Assembly (NCBI RefSeq): GCF_038784515.1
Contig: NZ_CP152376.1
Location: 1,922,001 to 1,986,000, forward strand
Direction of reading: 5' to 3'
Length of the DNA: 64,000 nt
Source: Rhodoferax sp. GW822-FHT02A01
GTDB lineage: Bacteria > Pseudomonadota > Gammaproteobacteria > Burkholderiales > Burkholderiaceae_C
The notes beneath the pieces were generated by a model that searched no databases, was not told the origin of the DNA, and saw nothing but the letters and a program-made list of their open reading frames with translations. The position numbers and the translations under genes were made by a program. How positions within the stretch are numbered: position 1 is the stretch's first letter; each line of letters opens with the position of its first letter. Positions 25,032 through 32,855 of this stretch are shown in pieces.

Positions 25032-26584
25032 GAAACCCTGTGCCTACCACGCCCCTAAGCAGAACTGCCCGATCGCTCCTTTCGACACTGGTGCTTGCTG
25101 CCCTGCTGGCACCGCTCGGCGGAGTCCCCTCCTTGGCCCAGCAAAATGCACCAGCTGCCCTTCCCAACCTGGGTGACAGCAGTGACCTGTCCCCGGCAGC
25201 GGAGCGTCGTATCGGCGACCGCATAGCGCGCGAGCTGTACCGGGACCCGGACTATCTGGATGACCTCGTCATCACCGATTATGTGCAGGACATCTGGCAA
25301 CCCTTGCTCGCCGCAGCGCGTCAGCGGGGGGAGTTGACGGGGCAGATTGACGAAGCGTTTGCCTGGGAAATCCTGATGGGGCGGGACCGCACGGTAAATG
25401 CGTTTGCGCTGCCCGGCGGCTACTTTGGCCTGCATCTGGGACTGGTCGGTATCGTCACCAGCCGGGACGAGCTGGCTTCGGTTCTGGCGCACGAGCTCAG
25501 CCACGTGACGCAGCGCCACATCTCCCGTTCCATGGCACGCCAGTCAGCCCAGGCGCCATGGGTGATGGGGGCGCTGATCCTCGGTATGCTGGCGGCCAGC
25601 AAGGATGCCAGCGCAGCCCAGGCCACCATAGTGGGCAGCCAGGCTGCCGCAGCGCAGAACCAGCTCAACTATTCGCGTGACATGGAGCGCGAAGCAGACC
25701 GCATCGGCTTTGGGGTGCAGACCCAGGCGGGATTTGCTCCCCAGGGCTTTGTCAGCATGTTTGAAAAACTGCAACAGTCCAATCGCCTCAATGACAACGG
25801 TGGGTACCCCTATCTGCGCACCCATCCGTTGACCACCGAACGTATTGCCGACATGCAGTCCCGGGTGCGCCAGTCCGACAAGGCAACGCTTCAGCCTGCA
25901 AGCAGCATGGAGCACACCATGGTCGCAGCCCGAGCAAGACTGCTTGCCAACGGCGCCGTTGACGCCTTGCGTCTGTGGGAGCAGGAGGTACAGCCAGCGC
26001 ATTTGCTCAAGCAACCTGCCGCCGCGCAGGTCGGCACTTTGTATGGTGCTACCCTGGCCGCGCTCAAGTTGCGGGATTTTCCCCAGGCGCAGGCCCTGTT
26101 AACCCGCCTGAAAGAACGTACCCAGAACGATCCAGCCGCCAGCCGCCTAACTCGGTTGCTGGCCATTGATGCGGCGCTGGCCCAAGGCAACATTGCACTG
26201 GCAGACACGGTAGCCAAAGAGTTAGCGGACGCCAGTCGCGCTTCCGTATTGACGCGCGCACATGTCGACACGCTGGCGGGTCGCGCGCCGGTTGCGGCGC
26301 AGAACCTGCAAACCTGGGTGTCCAACCATCCGCGTGACGCCACTGCTTGGCAATTGCTGGCAGCGGCAGACAGCGCTAGCGCCCGCCTGGTAGCCGCCGT
26401 GCGCGCCGAGGCAGAAGTCAATGTGGCGCAAATGGACTATGCGGCGGCGCTTACCCGCTTCAAGGCGGCGCAGGACATGGCACGCAAGAGCGGTACGCAG
26501 GCAGACCTTATCGAAGCGTCCATCGTGGACGTGCGTGCCCGCCAGATGGAATCACTGCTTAAAGAACAGGCTCTCGAGCGCTGA
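25028..26584 (+). CDS. bepA: M48 family metalloprotease, BepA-like, with TPR region
   Basis: A 518-residue periplasmic protein like BepA/YfgC, a zinc protease and chaperone that checks outer-membrane LptD and BAM assembly. A signal peptide spans about residues 1-38 (cut near SLAQQ). The M48 domain includes the zinc motif HELSH (near residue 157) followed by VTQRH, and the downstream zinc-ligand glutamate in DMEREADRIG. A C-terminal TPR-like domain covers about 295-515. The TTG start overlaps the tfpX/Z stop; GTG 25040 is an alternative. The 3' end overlaps the convergent holin-like gene by 33 bases. Confidence 0.9.
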   Translation: MRNPVPTTPLSRTARSLLSTLVLAALLAPLGGVPSLAQQNAPAALPNLGDSSDLSPAAERRIGDRIARELYRDPDYLDDLVITDYVQDIWQPLLAAARQRGELTGQIDEAFAWEILMGRDRTVNAFALPGGYFGLHLGLVGIVTSRDELASVLAHELSHVTQRHISRSMARQSAQAPWVMGALILGMLAASKDASAAQATIVGSQAAAAQNQLNYSRDMEREADRIGFGVQTQAGFAPQGFVSMFEKLQQSNRLNDNGGYPYLRTHPLTTERIADMQSRVRQSDKATLQPASSMEHTMVAARARLLANGAVDALRLWEQEVQPAHLLKQPAAAQVGTLYGATLAALKLRDFPQAQALLTRLKERTQNDPAASRLTRLLAIDAALAQGNIALADTVAKELADASRASVLTRAHVDTLAGRAPVAAQNLQTWVSNHPRDATAWQLLAAADSASARLVAAVRAEAEVNVAQMDYAAALTRFKAAQDMARKSGTQADLIEASIVDVRARQMESLLKEQALER

Positions 26585-26905
26585 GTTGATCACCAACCCG
26601 ATCAGGGTGTAGAGCAGCGAACCGATCAGTGCGGCCGTGAAGCCCTGTACCTGGAAGCCGTCCAGCAGTGCCGCGGCCCAGTAAAACATCAGCGCGTTGA
26701 TGACGAACAGGAACAGGCCCAGCGTGAGCACCGTTACCGGCAGGGTCAGCACAATCAGCACGGGCCGCAGCACGGCATTGAAAAGACCGATGACCAGCGC
26801 TGCCACCAAGGCAGATGAAAAGCTCTGCACCACCACGCCGGAGTACAGATGCGCCACGGCCAACAAGGCGGCGGCACTCAAAAGCCATTTGATGAGAAGT
26901 TTCAT
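26552..26905 (-). CDS. Phage holin family (PF04020-type) membrane protein
   Basis: A 117-residue protein with four hydrophobic helices. It resembles the small membrane proteins labelled phage holin family 4 (superfamily IV), common in bacterial chromosomes and without a shown lytic role. Typical are the segments IGLFNAVLRPVLIVLTLPVTVLTLGLF and FVINALMFYWAAALL. The ATG 26905 (MKLLIKWLL) was chosen over the longer open frame because it matches the family N-terminus. No phage genes are nearby, so this is a chromosomal gene. The end overlaps the protease gene on the other strand. Confidence 0.85.
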   Translation of the reverse strand: MKLLIKWLLSAAALLAVAHLYSGVVVQSFSSALVAALVIGLFNAVLRPVLIVLTLPVTVLTLGLFLFVINALMFYWAAALLDGFQVQGFTAALIGSLLYTLIGLVINSALESLFFKQ

Positions 26906-26955
26906 GCGGTCAGCATAGCACCGGGAGCCACCCCAGGCAAAACGGCCCCTCAGAC

Positions 26956-27660
26956 TCAATGGACCTTCCTGTGCTTGACCCACCAGCCAGCACCCAGGAC
27001 GCCGGCAACGGCCAGCGCGTATGCGGCCCAGCGTGCGCCGGTTTGCAGCGGCTCCGAAGGTGTGTGGGCCGCACCGAAAAAGTCCGCCAACAAAGGTTCG
27101 CTCACCACCATCTTGGCAGCAGTGAAGGCCAGCACAGCCGCTCCCAACTGGATGATCACGGGGAAACGCTCGACCAAATGGAGCACCACCGTACTGCCGT
27201 AGACGACGATGGGTACGCTGACCAGCAGGCCGATGATCACCAGATCAAAAGCGCCATGCGCCGCTCCTGCCACACCCAGTACGTTGTCCACGCCCATGAG
27301 CGCATCGGCCACGATGATGGTCTTCATGGCACCCATGAAAGAAGTCGCCTGGGGATCGTCGTGCGCTTCGCCGCCTTCGTCCGCCAGCAGTTGGTAGGCA
27401 ATCCACAGCAGACACAGACCGCCCAGGGCCATCAGGCCCGGAATGCGCAGCAGCCAGACCACGCCTATCGTCATCAGTGCGCGCACAGAAATGGCACCCA
27501 CGGTGCCCCACAGAATCGCCTTGGATTTCAGGTGGAGCGGCAGATTGCGCGCCGCCAGCGCAATGACAATGGCGTTATCACCTGCCAGCACCAGATCGAT
27601 CAGCACGATGGACAACAGCGAAGACCACCAGTGCACAGAAAACAGTTCCATATGAATCAC
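26956..27660 (-). CDS. TerC family integral membrane protein
   Basis: A 234-residue membrane protein of the TerC family, with about seven helices. Family marks are the aspartates in LIDLVLAGDNAIVIALAARNLP and ADALMGVDNVLGVAGA. Members include Alx/MntP-like manganese exporters and tellurite-resistance TerC; the shorter YkoY-like forms are linked to metal supply to secreted proteins. I looked for a yybP-ykoY manganese riboswitch upstream and did not find its conserved core. It is followed by the holin-like gene on the same strand after 50 bases. Confidence 0.9.
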   Translation of the reverse strand: MIHMELFSVHWWSSLLSIVLIDLVLAGDNAIVIALAARNLPLHLKSKAILWGTVGAISVRALMTIGVVWLLRIPGLMALGGLCLLWIAYQLLADEGGEAHDDPQATSFMGAMKTIIVADALMGVDNVLGVAGAAHGAFDLVIIGLLVSVPIVVYGSTVVLHLVERFPVIIQLGAAVLAFTAAKMVVSEPLLADFFGAAHTPSEPLQTGARWAAYALAVAGVLGAGWWVKHRKVH

Positions 27661-27812
27661 CTTTGCCGGAAATTCTAGGCAAGCGCGTTAAGCCCCGAAC
27701 AAATTAGGGCTGGGTGGGTACTGAATCGGGGGCGGGCAAGCTCCTTGCGTGCGGGATATGATGCGCCTCCCCTCACTTGGACAACGAGCGCTGCGAACGC
27801 GCAATTCTGATC

Positions 27813-28259
27813 TTGGCAGGCATACACATTACCGACATCGAGGCGGCCATCAATTACTGGCGCGCGCGCGAACCCTCGCCGGATGGCGTGGCTTTGCCTG
27901 CGCCCACGCGCGCGCTGGCCGAGGTGTATGCCTTGATGGTGTACTACCACGAGAGCGAAGCGGACGAGGCGTCCATGCCGCCCAAGGCACGGGATGCCTG
28001 GCTGGACTGGTACCACTCCACGCCGGACACGCCGTGCATCGCGATCTGCTCCACCAGCCAGGGCGATGCCTTGTGCAAGGGCTGTGGTCGTACCTTTGAA
28101 GAGGTGCAACTCTGGACCGAAATGACGGCCACGCAAAAACGCTCCACCTGGCGCCGCATCACTGCTGAAGGCACTGCCTGGCGCTTCAACAAATACGCAG
28201 AGCGCGCTGCAGAGGGGGGGGGCCCAGCCGACTCCGAAGCATTGGTGATCCGGCGCTGA
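27813..28259 (+). CDS. DUF3717 and DUF1289 domain protein
   Basis: About 148 residues. The N-terminal part (IHITDIEAAINYWRAREPS) matches DUF3717 and the middle (TPCIAICSTSQGDALCKGCGRTFEEVQLW) matches the Cys-rich DUF1289, whose four cysteines suggest metal binding. The function of both is unknown. Start choice is uncertain: TTG 27813 gives MAGIHITDIE, close to the usual family beginning, while the frame is open from TTG 27777. Neither has a clear ribosome binding site. It is divergent from terC. Confidence 0.75.
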   Translation: MAGIHITDIEAAINYWRAREPSPDGVALPAPTRALAEVYALMVYYHESEADEASMPPKARDAWLDWYHSTPDTPCIAICSTSQGDALCKGCGRTFEEVQLWTEMTATQKRSTWRRITAEGTAWRFNKYAERAAEGGGPADSEALVIRR

Positions 28260-28295
28260 GAATTCCGCGCCAGCCGAACGGCCTAACCGGCGGCG

Positions 28296-28856
28296 CTATT
28301 TCCAGCGAATGGGTTCGATGTCGACAGTGTGTGCACTGTCCCCCAACGTCAGCACACCTTCCTGAATCGTGGCCTGCAGCTGCATGCTGCGCTGGGCCAG
28401 CGGAATCAGTGCCTGGCTGGCAGCGGTCGGAATTCGCAGCACGGACAAGTTCTTGGGACGACTCAGCTTGCTTTCCATGCCCCTCCACCAGACTTCGGCC
28501 GCATGGTTGAAGCAATACAGTACCACTTCATCTGCCTTGCCGCAGGCCTTGATCAAGGGCTTGTCTTCGGGCTGGCCCACTTCGATCCAGAGCCGCGTCT
28601 GCCCGGTGAAGTCGCGCAGCCAGGCATCAGGCTCATCCGGATCTGACAGTCCTGCGCCAAACGCCAGCGTGCCGTCACCCCCACACACGCTTTGCAGCTT
28701 GTGCGCTTGCAAGGCCAGCGCCACCAGGCGCACCATCATGCGTTCATCGGTTTCGCTGGGGTGGCGCGCCAAGGTCAACGCATGGTCCGCGTAGTAGCTG
28801 TTGTCAATGTCTGCGATCTGCAGATTGGCCTTGTAGATGGTTGATTTGAGTGCCAT
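28296..28856 (-). CDS. yaeQ: YaeQ family protein
   Basis: A 186-residue protein of the YaeQ family, which has a PD-(D/E)XK nuclease-like fold. In enterobacteria YaeQ was first linked to suppression of loss of RfaH, but its molecular function is not established. The match is clear over the full length: ALKSTIYKANLQIADID, DHALTLARHPSETDERMMVRL, LWIEVGQPEDKPL and VLRIP. It lies downstream of purB on the same strand with a REP-like repeat between them. Confidence 0.92.
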   Translation of the reverse strand: MALKSTIYKANLQIADIDNSYYADHALTLARHPSETDERMMVRLVALALQAHKLQSVCGGDGTLAFGAGLSDPDEPDAWLRDFTGQTRLWIEVGQPEDKPLIKACGKADEVVLYCFNHAAEVWWRGMESKLSRPKNLSVLRIPTAASQALIPLAQRSMQLQATIQEGVLTLGDSAHTVDIEPIRWK

Positions 28857-28885
28857 GGTCCGCGATAGGAGGGGAGTTGTTCAGA

Positions 28886-28963
28886 AATGCCGCGGAACCG
28901 GCTTCGCCGGGCCGCAGGCATTGCCCCCTGCAAGGGGGAGGCGGCGCCAGCCGCACGGGGGTG
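28886..28963 (-). repeat. REP-like triple-hairpin repeat, copy B
   Basis: Reverse-oriented counterpart of the 4053-4144 element. Read on the minus strand it starts directly after the purB stop codon with CACCCCC, then a GCGGC/GCCGC hairpin, CCCCCTTGCAGGGGG, and CCGGC-GAA-GCCGG followed by TTCCGCGG. The first hairpin differs in sequence from copy A but keeps pairing. As in copy A it is attached to a stop codon and has the orientation of the gene before it. Confidence 0.72.
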
Positions 28964-30343
28964 TTAAACCCTTTTCGCGAGCTCCGCCGCCTTACCGGTA
29001 TAGGTCGCAGGGGTCATGGCCAACAAGCGGTCTTTCTCAGCCTGCGGAATATCCAGACCGGCGATGAATCCGCGCATCAGCTCCTTGGTCATGGCCTCGC
29101 CGCGGGTGAACTTCTTGAGCTGCTCATAAGGCTGCGGCAGACCAAAGCGGCGCATCACGGTCTGGATCGGTTCGGCCAGCACTTCCCAAGACGAATCCAG
29201 GTCCTCCGCGATGGCGGCGGTATTGATTTCCAGCTTGTTCAGACCGGTCATGAGCGACTGGTAGGACAGTGCTGCATAGCCCAGGGCCACGCCGATGTTG
29301 CGCAGCACGGTGGAGTCGGTCAGGTCGCGCTGCCAGCGCGACACGGGCAGTTTCTCTGCCAGGTGGCGCAGCACGGCGTTGGCCAGGCCCAGATTGCCCT
29401 CGGCATTTTCAAAGTCAATCGGGTTCACCTTGTGCGGCATGGTGCTGGAACCTACTTCGCCATCGCGCAGCTTCTGCTTGAAGTAGCCCAGTGACACATA
29501 GCCCCAGATGTCGCGCGAGAGGTCCACCAGAATGGTGTTGGCACGGGCGACCGCGTCAAACAGTTCGGCCATGTAGTCGTGCGGCTCGATCTGAATGCTG
29601 TAAGGCTGGAAGTTCAGGCCCAGACCCAGGGGCTCGGGTGTTTCCACCACTTTTTTGCTGAAGGCTTCCCAGTCGAAGTCGGGCCAGGCCGACAGATGGG
29701 CGTTGTAGTTGCCCACGGCGCCGTTCATCTTGGCCAGGATCTTGACGGCCGCAATGCGGTCGCATGCGGCCTGCAGGCGCACCACCACATTGGCGATTTC
29801 CTTGCCCACGGTGGTGGGGCTGGCAGTCTGTCCGTGGGTGCGGCTGAGCATGGGCACGTCGGCATAGGCGTGGGCCATGTCGCGTAGCTTGAGCACGATC
29901 TTGTCGAGCAGCGGAAGCACCACCACGTCACGGGAAGCGCGAAGCTGCAGCGCGTGGCTGGTGTTGTTGATGTCTTCACTGGTGCAGGCGAAGTGCACGA
30001 ATTCGCCGGCCTTTTCCAGTTCGGGACGGGCTTCGAACTTGGACTTGATCCAGTACTCCACCGCCTTCACATCGTGGTTGGTGGTCTTTTCGATGGCCTT
30101 GATGGCTTCGCCGTCGGCTTCCGAAAAGTTCTTCACCAGGCCCAACAAGTAAGTGCGCGCTCCGGCACTGAGCGGCTTGAATTCGTCAAAGCCTGCGTCA
30201 CTCAGTGCGATGAACCAGGCGACTTCGACCTGCACGCGCCGGTGCATGTAGCCGAGCTCGCTGGTCAGCGGGCGCAGGGTGGAGAGTTTGGCAGCGTAGC
30301 GGCCGTCCAGGGGCGAAAGGGCGGAAATGGCGGAGAAAGTCAT
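28964..30343 (-). CDS. purB: Adenylosuccinate lyase
   Basis: PurB cleaves adenylosuccinate and SAICAR, giving fumarate, in purine synthesis. The 459-residue protein starts FSAISALSPLDGRYAAKL, as in the gammaproteobacterial-type enzymes. It carries the fumarase/aspartase superfamily signature SSTMPHKVNPIDFENAEGN with the catalytic serine loop, and SRTHGQTASPTTVG with the catalytic histidine. Length is normal. It is divergent from the GST gene and followed by the REP-like repeat. Confidence 0.97.
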   Translation of the reverse strand: MTFSAISALSPLDGRYAAKLSTLRPLTSELGYMHRRVQVEVAWFIALSDAGFDEFKPLSAGARTYLLGLVKNFSEADGEAIKAIEKTTNHDVKAVEYWIKSKFEARPELEKAGEFVHFACTSEDINNTSHALQLRASRDVVVLPLLDKIVLKLRDMAHAYADVPMLSRTHGQTASPTTVGKEIANVVVRLQAACDRIAAVKILAKMNGAVGNYNAHLSAWPDFDWEAFSKKVVETPEPLGLGLNFQPYSIQIEPHDYMAELFDAVARANTILVDLSRDIWGYVSLGYFKQKLRDGEVGSSTMPHKVNPIDFENAEGNLGLANAVLRHLAEKLPVSRWQRDLTDSTVLRNIGVALGYAALSYQSLMTGLNKLEINTAAIAEDLDSSWEVLAEPIQTVMRRFGLPQPYEQLKKFTRGEAMTKELMRGFIAGLDIPQAEKDRLLAMTPATYTGKAAELAKRV

Positions 30344-30439
30344 CTCTGAATTGTAGGTTGTGTACCACCCCCGTGCCGATACGCATCATTGTGGCGCCCA
30401 ATGGATAGAATGAAAGCCATACCTATTTTCAGATCACCC

Positions 30440-31054
30440 ATGAAATTAATCGGATCCACCACTAGTCCCTACGTACGCAAGGTGCGCGTAGTGATGGCGG
30501 AAAAGAAGCTCGAATACGCATTCGTCCAGGAGGACGTCTGGGCCGAAGGCACGACCATTTCCGGCTCCAACCCGCTGGGCAAGGTGCCTTGCCTGATCAT
30601 GGAAGGTGCTGAAGCGCTATTCGACTCGCGCGTGATCGTGGAATACCTGGACACCCTGTCGCCAGTGGGCAAGCTCATTCCCACCGTGGGCCGTGAGCGC
30701 GCCGAAATCAAGACCTGGGAGGCACTGGCCGATGGTGTGCTCGATGCCTCCATCCTGGCGCGCCTGGAGTCCACCTGGGCCGGTCGCACCGAAGTACAGC
30801 GCAGCCAGGCCTGGATAGACCGGCAGATCCACAAAGTCAACGACGCCCTCAAGGCCATGAGCCTGGGGCTGGGGGACAAGGCGTTCTGCTCCGGCATCCA
30901 TCTCACCCTTGCCGACATTGCCGTGGGTTGTGCCCTGGGTTATTTGGACTTCCGTTTCCCCGACTTGAGCTGGCGCAGTGAGTATCCCAATCTGGTCAAG
31001 CTGCACGACAAGCTGATGCAGCGCCCCAGCTTCGCTGACACGGTTCCAGTCTGA
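30440..31054 (+). CDS. Glutathione S-transferase family protein
   Basis: A 204-residue cytosolic GST. The thioredoxin-like N-terminal domain has STTSPYVRKVRVVMAEKKL, with Ser as likely glutathione-activating residue, and the cis-proline region GKVPCLIMEGAEALFDSRVIVEYLD. The all-helical C-terminal domain contains LTLADIAVGCALGYLDFR, the N-capping box. ATG 30440 (MKLIGSTTSPYVRK) was chosen over the 17-residue longer frame. The specific substrate cannot be read from the sequence. Confidence 0.92.
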   Translation: MKLIGSTTSPYVRKVRVVMAEKKLEYAFVQEDVWAEGTTISGSNPLGKVPCLIMEGAEALFDSRVIVEYLDTLSPVGKLIPTVGRERAEIKTWEALADGVLDASILARLESTWAGRTEVQRSQAWIDRQIHKVNDALKAMSLGLGDKAFCSGIHLTLADIAVGCALGYLDFRFPDLSWRSEYPNLVKLHDKLMQRPSFADTVPV

Positions 31055-31055
31055 T

Positions 31056-31071
31056 GCGGCCTGCGGGCCGC
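31056..31071. terminator. Short GC hairpin between convergent genes
   Basis: GCGGCC-TGCG-GGCCGC forms a 6-bp perfect stem between the stop codons of the GST gene and the last gene of the reverse fatty-acid operon. There is no T-run on either side, so it would be a weak or factor-dependent terminator at best. Confidence 0.35.
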
Positions 31072-31529
31072 TAGCTGTTGGCCTTGCGCTTGAGCCAGCG
31101 CATCAGGCCCCCCAGCAGCGGAAGTTTTTCATACAGCTCTTCTGCTGCATCCCAATAGTCGCGGTGCAGGGTCACTAGGCCTTGGCCTGAAAACTCCAGA
31201 TGGGTGGCGCCCAGAATCACCTGGGGTTGGCCCTGCTTGAAGCGCTTGAAGCCAAAGCGGAATTCCCAGGTCATGAAGCAGTGCGCGCCCTGGATCACCT
31301 GCTGGGTCACCACAAAACGCGGCTGGTCCAGCGTCTCGAACATGTGCTCGAAGATTGCGCGTATCTCGGCAGTGCCGCGTACGTCATTGAAAGGGTCCTT
31401 GAAGCGCGCGTCACTGGCGTAATACTTCGCGACTTCCGCCACGCTGCGCGGGCTGAGCGTTTCGAAATACGCGGCCAGGCGTGCGGCTGCGGCAGTGCAT
31501 TCCGTGTCGGATGAAGTGGATGCGTTCAT
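31071..31529 (-). CDS. SnoaL/NTF2-like domain protein
   Basis: A 152-residue single-domain protein of the NTF2-like superfamily (SnoaL-like). The start was set at ATG 31529 (MNASTSSDTECTAAAARLAAYFETL), which overlaps the SDR stop by 4 bases; the open frame runs 22 residues further upstream inside the SDR gene. Recognisable parts are the N-terminal helix, YYASDARFKDPFNDVRGTAEI and DYWDAAEELYEKLPLLG. Similar proteins lie beside cyclopropane-synthase-like clusters in many proteobacteria. Catalytic role unknown. It is the last gene of an eight-gene operon. Confidence 0.85.
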   Translation of the reverse strand: MNASTSSDTECTAAAARLAAYFETLSPRSVAEVAKYYASDARFKDPFNDVRGTAEIRAIFEHMFETLDQPRFVVTQQVIQGAHCFMTWEFRFGFKRFKQGQPQVILGATHLEFSGQGLVTLHRDYWDAAEELYEKLPLLGGLMRWLKRKANS

Positions 31530-32305
31530 GATGTGGCGCGTGCAACCAATGCGAAGTAGGCGCGGTACGGTAACACGCGCAGCAGCTTGAGCCACCAGGT
31601 GAAGCGCTTGGGGAAGTGGATTTCGAATGCACCGCTGGCCCAGCCTTTCAGAATCGCCTGCGCCGCCTGTGGCGGTGTCATCAACGCTGGCATGGCAAAG
31701 TCATTCTTGGCCGTGAGCGGTGTTTCCACAAAGCCGGGGTTGATGATGGACACGCCCACGCCGGAGGTCTTCAAATCCAAATACAGCGTTTCGGCCAGGT
31801 GGATGAGGGCGGCCTTGCTCGGGCCGTAGGCCAGGCTGTTGGGCAACCCCCGATACCCGGCTACGCTGCCCACCAGGCTGATGTGGCTGTTCCCTTGTGC
31901 TACCAGTTGCGGCAACAGGGCATCCAGCAGGTACAGGGCCCCGGTGTAGTTCACCTCCATGTGGCGCAGGGCGTCTTGCAACTGCAGGGTTTGCGCCCGC
32001 ATCGGGTTGTAGTAGCCCGCGCAGTACACCACGCAGTCCAGCGCACCCAGTGCCAGCACGCTGTCTGCTGCCGATCGCACCGCATGCCGGTCGGTGGCGT
32101 CCAGCGCCAGCGCCTGGGCTCCGGCGTGTCTGTCCACAAAGTTCTGCAAGGCTTGCAGGTTTCGGGCCGAGACGATCACGCGGGCGCCCTGCGCATGCAG
32201 CGCACTGGCCGTGGCCTCGCCGATGCCGGAGCTTGCGCCCACGATCCAGACGCGCTTGCCCTGCCAGTCGCTCAGGGGTCGGTTGGTGCGCGTGAAAAAA
32301 GCCAT
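31526..32305 (-). CDS. SDR family NAD(P)-dependent oxidoreductase
   Basis: A 259-residue short-chain dehydrogenase with cofactor motif VGASSGIGEATA, the NAG-equivalent YCAGYY, a catalytic Ser in SLVGSVAGY, and YGPSKAA with catalytic Tyr and Lys, so it should be active. Position-specific segments such as INPGFVETPLTAKNDFAMP are usual for this subgroup. The start was placed at ATG 32305 (MAFFTRTNRPLSDWQGKRV) rather than the longer frame. It sits between the DUF3833 lipoprotein and the NTF2-like gene. The substrate is probably a modified lipid or fatty acid, by context. Confidence 0.9.
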   Translation of the reverse strand: MAFFTRTNRPLSDWQGKRVWIVGASSGIGEATASALHAQGARVIVSARNLQALQNFVDRHAGAQALALDATDRHAVRSAADSVLALGALDCVVYCAGYYNPMRAQTLQLQDALRHMEVNYTGALYLLDALLPQLVAQGNSHISLVGSVAGYRGLPNSLAYGPSKAALIHLAETLYLDLKTSGVGVSIINPGFVETPLTAKNDFAMPALMTPPQAAQAILKGWASGAFEIHFPKRFTWWLKLLRVLPYRAYFALVARATS

Positions 32306-32318
32306 GGTGTGACCGTCT

Positions 32319-32855
32319 TCAGCGTTTGGAAAAAGAAAGGGTGACCTCACCCAGGCGCACGCCGAACTTGCTCATGGTGGCCTTGTTGAGCATCACCTTG
32401 TCGTTCATGAGGTACATCCAGTCGTCAAACTGCACCTCGTATACCGACCCGTCCACTGGCAGATTCAGTGTGTAGTTCCAGTGAAATGCATTGCCCCGGC
32501 TCTCGCCCTGGGCCAGTCCCACCACATCATCGGCGCGCCCCACATACCGGCCATCGGCTTGCCGCGTCAGGTGCCAGACGCGCTTTTGCTTGCTGCCATC
32601 CGAATAGCTGAAGTCTTCGTCCAGTGTGCCTTCATTTCCCTGCCAACTGCACACCATGACTACGCTGAAGCGCTTGACGACGGCACCCGACCGGTCGGTG
32701 AAGACACCATAGGCGTCGAGGGTGCCGTTGAAATACTGCCGCAGGTCCAGCATTGGTTTTTCATTGGTATAGCGGTCAATCTGCACGCCGCTGCAGCCGC
32801 CCAGAACCAGGGCGGCGGAGGTGGCGAGAAAGGTGGTCAGGAGGCGTCGTTGCAT
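32319..32855 (-). CDS. DUF3833 domain lipoprotein
   Basis: A 178-residue lipoprotein. The signal peptide MQRRLLTTFLATSAALVLGGC ends in lipobox LGGC, so the mature protein is lipid-anchored. The rest is the DUF3833 domain: LDLRQYFNGTLDAYGVFTDRSG, GTLDEDFSYSDGSKQKRVW, GRADDVVGLAQGESRGNAFHW and FDDWMYLMNDKVMLNKATMSKFG. The function of DUF3833 is unknown but it often accompanies cyclopropane-synthase-like clusters. Its start lies 19 bases inside the MFS gene. The open frame reads much further upstream, but that part is antisense to nothing and merely overlaps MFS. Confidence 0.88.
   Translation of the reverse strand: MQRRLLTTFLATSAALVLGGCSGVQIDRYTNEKPMLDLRQYFNGTLDAYGVFTDRSGAVVKRFSVVMVCSWQGNEGTLDEDFSYSDGSKQKRVWHLTRQADGRYVGRADDVVGLAQGESRGNAFHWNYTLNLPVDGSVYEVQFDDWMYLMNDKVMLNKATMSKFGVRLGEVTLSFSKR

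Noticed and set aside
26552..26905. Phage remnant
   Set aside because: The holin-family label comes from a widespread chromosomal membrane protein group, and no other phage gene is nearby.
27661..27812. Manganese riboswitch (yybP-ykoY) upstream of terC
   Set aside because: I could not find the conserved GC-rich core and helix pattern of that riboswitch; only ordinary intergenic sequence is seen.
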